Source: Microbacterium sp. lyk4-40-TSB-66 (GTDB lineage Bacteria > Actinomycetota > Actinomycetes > Actinomycetales > Microbacteriaceae). From it: a stretch of DNA of 64,000 nucleotides. The position numbers were made by a program, and so were the translations under genes. The notes beneath the pieces were generated by a model. The model was not told the origin of the DNA. It saw nothing but the letters and a program-made list of their open reading frames with translations, and searched no databases. This document shows positions 10,306 to 17,911 of this stretch, one piece after another. Where the stretch lies: the NCBI RefSeq assembly GCF_030209475.1, contig NZ_JARVRW010000012.1:46886-110885 (forward strand), in the 5' to 3' direction. Numbering within the stretch: the first letter of the stretch is position 1; every line of letters starts with the position of its first letter.

Positions 10306-11292
10306 GTGACCGACCAGGTGATCGACCCCGGCACGGCGGCGCCCGTCGAGACGGTGGACGAGGGGCGGATGCCGCAGGCCACCGGCATCCGTTCCTCCCG
10401 CGCCCGCACCGCCCTCGTGCGCGCGGGATGGGGCGTCGCCGGCATCGCGGTCGTCGTCGCCGCGTGGGAGCTGTACAAGACGTTCGGCCCCGCCGACGGC
10501 CTCACGGTCGGCAGCGACGGGTCAGCCGGTTCCGGCGTGATCCTCCTCCCCCGCACGAACGACCGCGCGATGCCGCACGTGTGGGACATGCTGACGCGCA
10601 TGTTCGCCCCGACGAGCGGAGGAGACACCCCGCCGCTGATCGCGTCGGTGGCGGGAGCGGCGGGGATGACGCTGGGCCTGGCCGCCCTCGGCTGGGTGAT
10701 CGGCGTCGTGGTCGGCTCGCTCCTCGGCATCGCGATGCAGCGGTGGCGTCTCGTCGAGGCGGGACTGCTGCCGTGGATCGTGGTGAGTCAGATCGTGCCG
10801 CTCATCGCCTTCGCGCCGGTGGTCAACGCCATCGGCACGCAGGTCGACCGCTCGGGCTTCCCGTGGCCGCCGTGGTTGTCGGTGGCGGTCATCGCGTCGT
10901 ACCTGGCCTTCTTCCCCGTCGCCGTCGGCATGCTGCGCGGTCTCTCCGCACCCGATGCCCTGCACCTCGACCTGATGCGGGCGAACTCGGCCGGTTGGGG
11001 GCAGACGCTCATGCGGTTGCGCCTTCCGGCGGCCGTGCCGTACCTGTTGCCCGCGCTCCGGCTCGCCGCGGCGTCCGCCGTCGTCGGCGCCGTGGTCGCC
11101 GAGGTCTCGATCGGGCTGCGCGGGGGTATCGGGCGCATGCTCATCCAGCTCGCCGGCCAAGCCTCATCCGATCCGGCCGCCCCCTGGGCACCCACCTTCG
11201 GCACCGTCGTGATGGGACTCGTCGCCGCCGGCGGCGTCGCGCTCGTCGGGGCCGCCCTGCACCGTTTCCGTCGCGGGGAGGACACCGCATGA
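10306..11292 (+). CDS. ABC transporter permease (BPD/SsuC-ThiX type), larger subunit
   Basis: 328 residues, GTG start 7 nt after the LLM stop. Six or so membrane segments: a first at about 40-60, then, after a polar stretch, a BPD_transp_1 core from about 125, including the EAA-like loop LMRANSAGWGQTLMRLRLPAAVPYLLPALRLA which docks with the ATPase. It carries a long periplasmic insertion between the first and second membrane spans. Its stop overlaps the ATPase start by 4 bp (ATGA). With the second permease at 12205 it probably forms a heterodimeric channel. Confidence 0.85.
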   Translation: MTDQVIDPGTAAPVETVDEGRMPQATGIRSSRARTALVRAGWGVAGIAVVVAAWELYKTFGPADGLTVGSDGSAGSGVILLPRTNDRAMPHVWDMLTRMFAPTSGGDTPPLIASVAGAAGMTLGLAALGWVIGVVVGSLLGIAMQRWRLVEAGLLPWIVVSQIVPLIAFAPVVNAIGTQVDRSGFPWPPWLSVAVIASYLAFFPVAVGMLRGLSAPDALHLDLMRANSAGWGQTLMRLRLPAAVPYLLPALRLAAASAVVGAVVAEVSIGLRGGIGRMLIQLAGQASSDPAAPWAPTFGTVVMGLVAAGGVALVGAALHRFRRGEDTA

Positions 11293-12095
11293 CCACCCAG
11301 ACCGCCACCGACCTCGCCGTCCGCGCCGCGGGCGTCGGCAAGGTGTTCCCCAGTGCCGGCGGCGAGGTGGCCGCCCTGACCGCGGTCGACCTCACGGTCG
11401 CCGCGGGCGAATTCGTCTCGCTCATCGGCCCCTCCGGCTGCGGGAAGTCGACGCTGCTGCGGCTCATCGCCGACCTCGACAGCCCCACCGGCGGAGAGCT
11501 GACGCTGTACGGCAAATCGGCGCGCCAGGCGCGACTCGACCAGGACTACGGCATCGCCTTCCAGCAGGCGGCCCTGCTGCCCTGGCTCACCGTGGCCGCG
11601 AACATCGCGCTCCCCCTCGACCTGCACAAGTGGCCGCGCGCCCGGCGCGACGCCCGGGTGGCGGAGCTGGCCGAGCTCGTCGGACTCACCGACTTCGTCG
11701 GGCGCTACCCCGACCAGCTCTCCGGCGGCATGCAGCAGCGTGTCGCCATCGCCCGCTCCCTCGCCGCGCAGCCCCGGCTGCTGCTGATGGACGAGCCCTT
11801 CGGCGCACTGGATGAGATGACCCGTGAGCGACTGCAGTCCGAACTCGCGCGCATCGCCGCCGAGACCGCGGCCGCCGTGGTGTTCGTCACCCACTCCATC
11901 CCGGAGGCGGTCTTCCTCTCCGACCGTGTCGTCGTCATGAGCCCGCGGCCGGGGCGCATCACCGACGTGATCGACACCCGCCCCGGCCGCGCGCGCGACG
12001 ACGACCTGCGCGAGTCGCGGGAGTTCTTCGCCCGCGTCACGGCCGTCCGCGAAGCGCTGCACGGCGCCCCCCTCCAGCGGGCGAACGAGCGATGA
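11289..12095 (+). CDS. ABC transporter ATP-binding protein
   Basis: 268 residues of the SsuB/TauB/ThiZ type. Walker A GPSGCGKST at 47-55, Q-loop QQAALLPWL near 92, signature LSGGMQQRV at 144-152, Walker B LLLMDEPFGALD at 164-175, H-loop VTHS. Powers the nucleobase-type importer with the permeases on either side. ATG 11289 overlaps the upstream stop (ATGA). Its own stop overlaps the start of a 38-codon frame leading to the next permease. Confidence 0.92.
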   Translation: MTTQTATDLAVRAAGVGKVFPSAGGEVAALTAVDLTVAAGEFVSLIGPSGCGKSTLLRLIADLDSPTGGELTLYGKSARQARLDQDYGIAFQQAALLPWLTVAANIALPLDLHKWPRARRDARVAELAELVGLTDFVGRYPDQLSGGMQQRVAIARSLAAQPRLLLMDEPFGALDEMTRERLQSELARIAAETAAAVVFVTHSIPEAVFLSDRVVVMSPRPGRITDVIDTRPGRARDDDLRESREFFARVTAVREALHGAPLQRANER

Positions 12096-12208
12096 GCGGG
12101 TTCCGACGCATGGGATGTCAGCCCTTCGCATCCGCGACCCGTCGGCGGACGACAGATGCCGTGGCCCGGGGCGCCGTGGCATCCGTCTTCGGGGGAGGTC
12201 GGCGATGA
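12092..12208 (+). CDS. Putative 38-residue bridging peptide between ABC genes
   Basis: Unrecognised small frame MSGFRRMGCQPF...FGGGRR. Its ATG (12092) overlaps the ATPase stop as ATGA, and its own TGA (12206-12208) overlaps the next permease start (ATG 12205) as ATGA, so it exactly fills the only gap in the transporter operon. An internal in-frame ATG lies at 12110. It is Arg-rich and has no membrane segment. It could be a translated coupling peptide or a chance frame in GC-rich DNA; the permease has its own GGGGGAGG ribosome site inside it. Confidence 0.35.
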   Translation: MSGFRRMGCQPFASATRRRTTDAVARGAVASVFGGGRR

Positions 12209-12981
12209 ACGCCACGCCCCTGCCCGGGTGGACGCGTCTGGCCGCCCCCGTCGTCGTGGGACTCGCGGGACTGCTCGCCTGGTACGCCTTCGTCGCCTCG
12301 GGCAGCGCGCCGAGGATGCTGCCGGATCCGATCGCGGTCGCGACCGAGCTCGTCGAGCGCTTCCCCCTGGTGTGGGTGGCGGCCGGCATCACCGGCACCA
12401 ATGCCCTCGTGGGGCTGCTCGCCGGGAGCGTCGTCGCGGTGCTGCTCGCGGCCCTCGCCGCGACCTGGCGACCGGTCGACGGCATGACCGCGCCGCTGGT
12501 CGCAGCCCTCGCGGTGGTGCCGATCGTGGCCCTCACCCCGATCCTCAACACCATGTTCGGAGCCTCGAGCCAATTCGGACGCCAGGCCGTGGCCGGGATC
12601 GCCGCGTTCGTGCCGGTGTTCGTCAACACCCTTCGCGGCCTCCGTCAGACCCGCCCGGTGCAACGCGATCTGTTCCGGGCCACCGCCGCCACCGGCGGAC
12701 AGACGTTCCTGCGCCTGACCCTGCCCACCGCGCTGCCCTACCTGCTCACGGGCGTGCGGGTGGCGGCATCCCTCGCCGTCATCTCCGCCCTGGTCGCGGA
12801 GTACTTCGGCGGCCCCGCCGACGGGATCGGCACCGCCATCGCCACCTACGCCAAGTCGGGCCGCGCGGCCCTGGCCTGGGCGTTCGTGGGCGGGGGCATC
12901 GCGATCGGCCTCGTCTTCTTCGTCGTCACCGCCCTGCTCGAACGCGTCGTCGCGAAGCGGCTGGGCGCCCTGCGTCCGTGA
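12205..12981 (+). CDS. ABC transporter permease (BPD/SsuC-ThiX type), smaller subunit
   Basis: 258 residues with about six membrane helices and the EAA-like docking loop LFRATAATGGQTFLRLTLPTALPYLL. ATG 12205 is preferred to upstream in-frame starts because GGGGGAGG lies 7 nt before it and the protein then begins directly before the first membrane segment. Second permease of the importer; sequence differs clearly from the first, so the channel is a heterodimer. Confidence 0.88.
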   Translation: MNATPLPGWTRLAAPVVVGLAGLLAWYAFVASGSAPRMLPDPIAVATELVERFPLVWVAAGITGTNALVGLLAGSVVAVLLAALAATWRPVDGMTAPLVAALAVVPIVALTPILNTMFGASSQFGRQAVAGIAAFVPVFVNTLRGLRQTRPVQRDLFRATAATGGQTFLRLTLPTALPYLLTGVRVAASLAVISALVAEYFGGPADGIGTAIATYAKSGRAALAWAFVGGGIAIGLVFFVVTALLERVVAKRLGALRP

Positions 12982-13045
12982 CGGCGACGACACCAGGAAC
13001 CTGCACCACCCGACACCCGCTCCACCCGAACCGGAAGGACCTTCC

Positions 13046-14218
13046 ATGAGACACAGCACCCGTCGCGCCCTCGGCGCGATCGCGGGGGTCGCGGCCGCGA
13101 CCCTCGCCCTCTCGGCCTGCTCGGGCGGCGGCTCCGAGCCGTCGGCGGCCGATGGGGACTTCACCCCGCTGACCTCGGTGAAGCTGCAGCTGCAGTGGCT
13201 GCCGCAGGCGCAGTTCGCGGGGTACTACGTCGCCCTCGACCAGGGCTACTTCCAGGAGGAGGGCTTCGACGACGTCGAGGTGCTGCCCTCGGGCGGCGAC
13301 ATCGTGCCGCAGGACGCCCTCGTGGCCGGCGACGTCGACTTCGCCGTCGCGTGGGTGCCCAAGGTGCTCGGCACGCTCGAGTATCAGGGCGTCGAGCTCA
13401 CCGACATCGCGCAGGTGTTCCAGAAGTCGGGCACCACCCAGGTGTCGTGGAAGGACTCCGGCATCACCGGCGTCGACGACTTCGAGGGCAAGCGCATCGG
13501 CTCGTGGGGCTTCGGCAACGAGTGGGAGATCTTCGCCGCGATGGCCGACCAGGGCCTCGACGCCTCGACCGTGCAGATCACGACGCAGGACTTCTCGATG
13601 AACGCGCTGTTGGACCGCGACGTGGATGCCGCCCAGGCGATGACCTACAACGAGCTCGCGCAGCTGTTCGAAACGGTCAACCCCGCCACCGGCACGCTCT
13701 ACACGGAGGCCGACGTCGACATCGTCTCGTACGAGGACACCGCCGGCGCCATGCTGCAGGATGCCATCTGGGCCGACACGCAGCGCCTGGCCGACGACCC
13801 CGCCTACGCCGACGCGGCCAAGCGCTTCCTCAAAGCCGTCGTGAAGGGGTGGGTGTACGCCCGCGACAACCCCACCGAGGCGGCCGAGATCACCTACGCC
13901 GCGGCGACCGCGCCGGGCGTCGACGCGTTCCCCGTGGGCCCGACGCACCAGCTCTGGCAGATGAACGAGGTCAACAAGCTCATCTGGACCGGCGGCGAGT
14001 TCGGCATGATCGATGAAGCCGCCTGGGACAAGACGGTCGAAGGCGCTCTGAAGGCCGTCAACCAGGACGGCCTCAACCTCATCACCGAGGAGCCGGGCGA
14101 GTCGGCGTACTCGAACGACTACATCGAAGACGCGCTGTCCGAACTGAAGGACGAGGGGATCACCGTCGACGGTGAGTACACCCCGATCGATGTGACGCTC
14201 ACCGAGGGCGGCAAGTAG
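13046..14218 (+). CDS. ABC transporter substrate-binding lipoprotein (NMT1/THI5-like)
   Basis: 390 residues with a lipoprotein signal peptide, lipobox LSAC with C25 as the lipidated residue. The mature protein begins with VKLQLQWLPQAQFAGYYVALDQGYFQEEG, the signature of NMT1/ThiY-like binding proteins that recognise pyrimidines such as HMP. In this operon it most likely delivers a pyrimidine, hydantoin or related N-heterocycle to the permeases (inference from neighbours). ATG 13046 follows GGAAGGA. Transcription probably ends at the hairpin just downstream. Confidence 0.88.
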   Translation: MRHSTRRALGAIAGVAAATLALSACSGGGSEPSAADGDFTPLTSVKLQLQWLPQAQFAGYYVALDQGYFQEEGFDDVEVLPSGGDIVPQDALVAGDVDFAVAWVPKVLGTLEYQGVELTDIAQVFQKSGTTQVSWKDSGITGVDDFEGKRIGSWGFGNEWEIFAAMADQGLDASTVQITTQDFSMNALLDRDVDAAQAMTYNELAQLFETVNPATGTLYTEADVDIVSYEDTAGAMLQDAIWADTQRLADDPAYADAAKRFLKAVVKGWVYARDNPTEAAEITYAAATAPGVDAFPVGPTHQLWQMNEVNKLIWTGGEFGMIDEAAWDKTVEGALKAVNQDGLNLITEEPGESAYSNDYIEDALSELKDEGITVDGEYTPIDVTLTEGGK

Positions 14219-14228
14219 TCCGGGTGCA

Positions 14229-14262
14229 CGATGGGGCGGACTCTCTCAAGACCGCCCCATCG
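14229..14262 (+). terminator. Hairpin terminator of the pyrimidine/ABC operon
   Basis: Perfect 11-bp stem CGATGGGGCGG (14229-14239) / CCGCCCCATCG (14252-14262) with a 12-nt loop, 10 bp after the binding-protein stop. No T-run follows, as usual for high-GC actinobacteria. Confidence 0.8.
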
Positions 14263-14427
14263 TCGTGTCGGTGCCACGCGATCGCCCCGCGCGGACGGTT
14301 CGCCGTCGCGACGACGATGGACGACCCGGGTCGGCGTCACAGGTCGACGGGGGGGCGACAGAGTCCTCGCCGCGCGGGCGACGCCGCGAGCCGAGCCGCC
14401 CGCAGTACGCCGTGATTGACTACCCCC

Positions 14428-15681
14428 ATGCCCGTCACCCCTCCCGCCCACCACGCAGAGCGCCGCCCCGACTCGGGCGTCCGGCGCGGTCTGAAGCTGG
14501 CGGCGATCGCCCTGGCCGTCCTCGTGGTGGCGTCCGTGGCCGTCGGCGGGTTCTACGCGTGGTCGCTCACCCAGCGCCTGCAGGAGGCGGCGGTGCCGCT
14601 CCCGGACGCCCCCGCGGAGCCCCCCGCCCTGAGCGCTTATTCGGGCCCCTTCGCGGTGCTGGTGGTCGGAACCGACGAGTGCGACGACGTCGTGGCCGGA
14701 GCGTTCGGCGACCGGTGCTCCGACCCCGAGAACGCCGGCACGCGCAACGACGTCAACATGCTCGTGCACGTCTCCGCCGACCCCCGACGCGTCACCGTCG
14801 TGTCGTTCCCGCGCGACCTGCAGGTCGAGATCCCCGAGTGCACGGCCGAGGACGGCAGCACCTTCTCGGGTGCCTTCAAGGCATCCATCAACACGGCCTA
14901 CGAGGCCGGTGGGTTGACCTGCGTCGCCGCGACGGTGTCGGAGCTGAGTGGCCAGAGCATCCCGTTCGCGGCGAAGGTCAGCTTCGGCAACGTCGTCAAC
15001 ATCACGGATGCCATCGGCGGCGTGGAGGTCTGCATCGGCGGCGACGGCATCGACGATCCCGACGCCGGCATCCAGTGGGCGGCGGGCCCGCGCGTGGTGA
15101 AGGGTTTCGACGCGCTGGCGTTCCTGCGCACGCGCAAGGGGATCGGTGACGAGAGCGATCTCGCCCGCATCGGCAACCAGCAGCAGTACCTCTCGCGTCT
15201 GCTGAACAAGCTGCGCAGCGACGAGGTGCTGTCGAATCCCGGAACGCTCCTCGGACTCGCCAACACCGCCGTGAACAACATCACGCCCAGCGAGAGCCTC
15301 GCCGACCCGGTGCGGATCGCGCAGCTCGCCTACACGCTGAAGGACGTGCCCTTCGACGACATCACGTTCGTGCAGTACCCGGTCGACGACGATCCCGACG
15401 ACAGCAACCGCGTCATCCCCTCCGAGGAGTCCGCGGCCGTGCTGTGGGACGCCCTCGACCGCAACGCGCCGATCGCCCTCACCGGCGACCTCGGCTCGAA
15501 CGAGGGAGTCATCGCCGATCCGTCGGCGCCGACCGCAGCACCGTCGGAGCCGACGGCCGCGCCGGCGGAGTCGGGCACCCCGGCGCCGGATGCCACCCCC
15601 GCACCCGACGTCGTGGAACTGCCGAGCAACGTCAACGGTTCGAAGGCCACGCAGGCGACCTGCTCCCGCGGCAACGGGTGA
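14428..15681 (+). CDS. LytR-CpsA-Psr (LCP) family cell-wall ligase
   Basis: 417 residues. Short basic N-terminus, one membrane segment at about 22-44, then the extracytoplasmic LCP domain: LVVGTDE, NDVNMLVHV, VVSFPRDLQV and FLRTRKGIGDESDLARIGNQQQ, which carry the Arg and Asp residues that bind the polyprenyl pyrophosphate. LCP enzymes attach anionic or arabinogalactan-like glycopolymers to peptidoglycan. The C-terminus is an Ala/Pro/Glu-rich tail ending in a Cys-containing segment. ATG 14428 is used; an in-frame TTG at 14416 is possible. Confidence 0.88.
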   Translation: MPVTPPAHHAERRPDSGVRRGLKLAAIALAVLVVASVAVGGFYAWSLTQRLQEAAVPLPDAPAEPPALSAYSGPFAVLVVGTDECDDVVAGAFGDRCSDPENAGTRNDVNMLVHVSADPRRVTVVSFPRDLQVEIPECTAEDGSTFSGAFKASINTAYEAGGLTCVAATVSELSGQSIPFAAKVSFGNVVNITDAIGGVEVCIGGDGIDDPDAGIQWAAGPRVVKGFDALAFLRTRKGIGDESDLARIGNQQQYLSRLLNKLRSDEVLSNPGTLLGLANTAVNNITPSESLADPVRIAQLAYTLKDVPFDDITFVQYPVDDDPDDSNRVIPSEESAAVLWDALDRNAPIALTGDLGSNEGVIADPSAPTAAPSEPTAAPAESGTPAPDATPAPDVVELPSNVNGSKATQATCSRGNG

Positions 15682-15709
15682 CGCCCGGGCGGGGGTGTCC
15701 GTGACGTCG

Positions 15710-15767
15710 GCGATCCGCGCAACCTCGGTGGTTCGAGCGCCGAACCGCCAGAGGCTGCGCGGATCGC
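15710..15767. terminator. Long hairpin between LCP and MerR genes
   Basis: Outer stem GCGATCCGCGCA (15710-15721) / TGCGCGGATCGC (15756-15767), perfect over 12 bp, with inner CCTC/GAGG and GGTTC/GAACC pairings. It separates two converging genes and can serve both. GAGGCTGCGCGG is repeated just downstream (15751-15762 and 15769-15780). Confidence 0.75.
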
Positions 15768-15837
15768 GGAGGCTGCGCGGCTGACGCAGGGTACGCGGCA
15801 CGCGGAGGTGACCGGCGTTCGCCGGCCGCGCCCGACC

Positions 15838-16584
15838 TCAGCGCAGGTGTGTGTCGGCGTGGACCACCATGACATCCCGGATCGCCGCCGCGTTCCGCTC
15901 CCCGCCGTAGACCGCGGAGAACCGCGGGTCCGCCACGTAGAGCTCTCCGAGGCCGCTGTAGGCGGCGGCATCCGGAACCCGGCCCCACTGATCGGCGACC
16001 CAGAGATGGTGCGCCCCGACGAGTGCCTGCAGTTCCGGGTCCCCCGGTCGAAGGCCCCTCTCCACGGCAGCACGAAGCGACGCGTTCACCTCCCGTCCGT
16101 GCTCGTCGGCGGCGCGACGCTGATCCGGGGTGAGCGCCCGCCGTCGGGCGGCGCTGCGCTCCCATGCGTCGTCGCCCCACCGCTGGCGGACCTCGTCTTC
16201 GTAGCGGGAGTCGTCGACTCCGGCCAGAGCGTCGTCGATGCTCATGTCTCTTCCTTCCTCCAGGGCTGTCAGGGTGTCGCGCACCGCGTCGATGCGCCGG
16301 TCGAGGCCGGATCGCGCGCGCTCGAGCGTGGCGAGGTGCGCCCGGACGGTGTCGGCGAACGACTGCTCGTCCTCCAGCACCCGCGCGATCTCGGGGAGCG
16401 GCAGGTCGAGGGCGCGCAACGACAGGATGCGGTAGAGCCGCGCGACCTCCGCGTCGCCGTAGAAGCGGTATCCGTTCTCGCCGACCCGTGACGGACGCAG
16501 CAATCCCACGCTGTCGTAGTGCCGCAGCGTGCGGCTCGTCACACCGGCCGCGCGGGCGAGGTCGGCGATGGACCATTCGTTCAT
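15838..16584 (-). CDS. MerR family regulator with TipAS antibiotic-recognition domain
   Basis: 248 residues. N-terminal MerR helix-turn-helix (WSIADLARAAGVTSRTLRHYDSVGLL), dimerisation coiled coil at about 75-115, and a C-terminal TipAS-type all-alpha domain that in relatives binds peptide antibiotics or other drugs. ATG 16584 is chosen over 16593 because CAGGGT lies 7 nt upstream (leaderless). Its own promoter is overlapped by two nested palindromes, so autoregulation is likely. Confidence 0.87.
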   Translation of the reverse strand: MNEWSIADLARAAGVTSRTLRHYDSVGLLRPSRVGENGYRFYGDAEVARLYRILSLRALDLPLPEIARVLEDEQSFADTVRAHLATLERARSGLDRRIDAVRDTLTALEEGRDMSIDDALAGVDDSRYEDEVRQRWGDDAWERSAARRRALTPDQRRAADEHGREVNASLRAAVERGLRPGDPELQALVGAHHLWVADQWGRVPDAAAYSGLGELYVADPRFSAVYGGERNAAAIRDVMVVHADTHLR

Positions 16585-16591
16585 GGCATCC

Positions 16592-16623
16592 ACCCTGCCG
16601 CTTGACGCAGCGGCAGAGTCAAG
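16592..16623 (-). promoter_or_regulatory. merR promoter with nested palindromic operator
   Basis: Minus strand -10 CAGGGT at 16597-16592. Two palindromes interlock over the spacer: CTGCCGCT/AGCGGCAG (16595-16602 and 16609-16616, perfect 8-bp arms) and CTTGAC/GTCAAG (16601-16606 and 16618-16623). The TTGACT of the second serves as -35 with a long spacer, the layout MerR regulators untwist. Confidence 0.65.
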
Positions 16624-16643
16624 TGCCGGGATCGTTCAGGCCG

Positions 16644-17831
16644 ATGAGCGAGCATCGAGGGGTGAAGAGTCTCGCGCGTCCGACCGCCCTGCTGCTGCTC
16701 GCGGCGCTGACGCTCACCGCGTGCGCGCCGACGCCCGCGCCCGAGGTGCCACCGACCGCGACGACCACGCCCTCACCGACCCGGACGCCCACCCCGACCC
16801 CCACGCCGACTCCCGACCCGCTCGCCGCCATGAGCGTCGCCGACAGGGTGGGTCAGATGTTCATGGTCGGAACCTCGGTCGAGGGCGCCGATCCGACGAC
16901 GCTCGCGGCCGTGGTCGACGACCGCATCGGCGGCGTCTTCCTGCACGGGCGATCGGATGCCGGAGCCCCGGCGATCGCGCAGCTGGTTGCTCAGTTCACC
17001 TCGGCGAGCGGTACGGACCGCCCCGCGCTGTGGGTCGCCACCGACCAGGAGGGAGGCACCGTGCAGGTGCTGTCGGGGCCGGGATTCGACGACATCCCTT
17101 CGGCCGTCGAACAGGGGCGGCGATCCGACGAGCAGCTCCGGGCCGATGCGACGACGTGGGGCGGCCAGCTCGCCGCCGCGGGGGTGAACATGAACCTCGC
17201 ACCCGTGGCCGACATCGTCACCAGCCCCGAGACGGCCGAGAGCAACCCGCCGATCGGGGAACTCGCGCGGGAGTACGGCTACGACGGCGCCACGGTCGCC
17301 GCCAAAGCCGGCGCGTTCGCCGCGGGGATGCGACAGTCCGGCATCCTGCCGACGTTCAAGCACTTCCCCGGCCTCGGACACGTCGGCGACAACACCGACT
17401 ACAGCACCGGGGTGACCGACCAGGTCGTCACGGCCGACGGCCCGGACGTGGGCGTGTATTCCACGGTGCTCCCGCAGGGAGCGGCCGTGGTGATGCTCTC
17501 CACCGCCGACTACGCCAACATCGACCCCGGCGTCCCTGCCGCCTTCTCGGCGAAAGTGGTCGGCGTGCTGCGCGACACCGCGGGCTTCGACGGCGTCGTG
17601 ACGTGCGACGACCTCTCCGCCGCCGACCAGGTCGCGGAGTTCTCCCCCGGCGAGCGCGCGACGCGGGCCGTCGATGCGGGTGTCGACCTCCTGCTCGTGT
17701 CGGCCGATCCCTCGGTCTACCCCGAGATGCGCGACGCCGTCCTTGCCCGCGCGCAGAGCGACCCCGCGTTCGCGGCGAAGGTGGATGCCGCGGCCACCCG
17801 CATCCTGGCCCAGAAGGCGTCGATGCCGTGA
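16644..17831 (+). CDS. Glycoside hydrolase family 3 lipoprotein (beta-N-acetylhexosaminidase-like)
   Basis: 395 residues. Lipoprotein signal with lipobox LTAC, C27 lipidated, then a Thr/Pro-rich linker (about residues 35-55) and a GH3 N-terminal barrel: VGQMFMVGT, WVATDQEGG, NMNLAPVADI, TFKHFPGLGH and the nucleophile loop VVTCDDLSA. This resembles NagZ-type enzymes that cleave N-acetylglucosamine from cell-wall fragments, here tethered outside the membrane. The usual KHFPGHGDT is modified to KHFPGLGHVGDNTD. ATG 16644 taken; GTG 16662 is an alternative. The linker is a likely O-mannosylation site (inference). Confidence 0.87.
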   Translation: MSEHRGVKSLARPTALLLLAALTLTACAPTPAPEVPPTATTTPSPTRTPTPTPTPTPDPLAAMSVADRVGQMFMVGTSVEGADPTTLAAVVDDRIGGVFLHGRSDAGAPAIAQLVAQFTSASGTDRPALWVATDQEGGTVQVLSGPGFDDIPSAVEQGRRSDEQLRADATTWGGQLAAAGVNMNLAPVADIVTSPETAESNPPIGELAREYGYDGATVAAKAGAFAAGMRQSGILPTFKHFPGLGHVGDNTDYSTGVTDQVVTADGPDVGVYSTVLPQGAAVVMLSTADYANIDPGVPAAFSAKVVGVLRDTAGFDGVVTCDDLSAADQVAEFSPGERATRAVDAGVDLLLVSADPSVYPEMRDAVLARAQSDPAFAAKVDAAATRILAQKASMP

Positions 17832-17911
17832 CGCGCGACGCGCGGCCGGCCGGGGCGTCCGGACCGACACGGTGCGCCCGCCGGTGCGGCGCCGCGATAG
17901 GCTGAAAGGCT

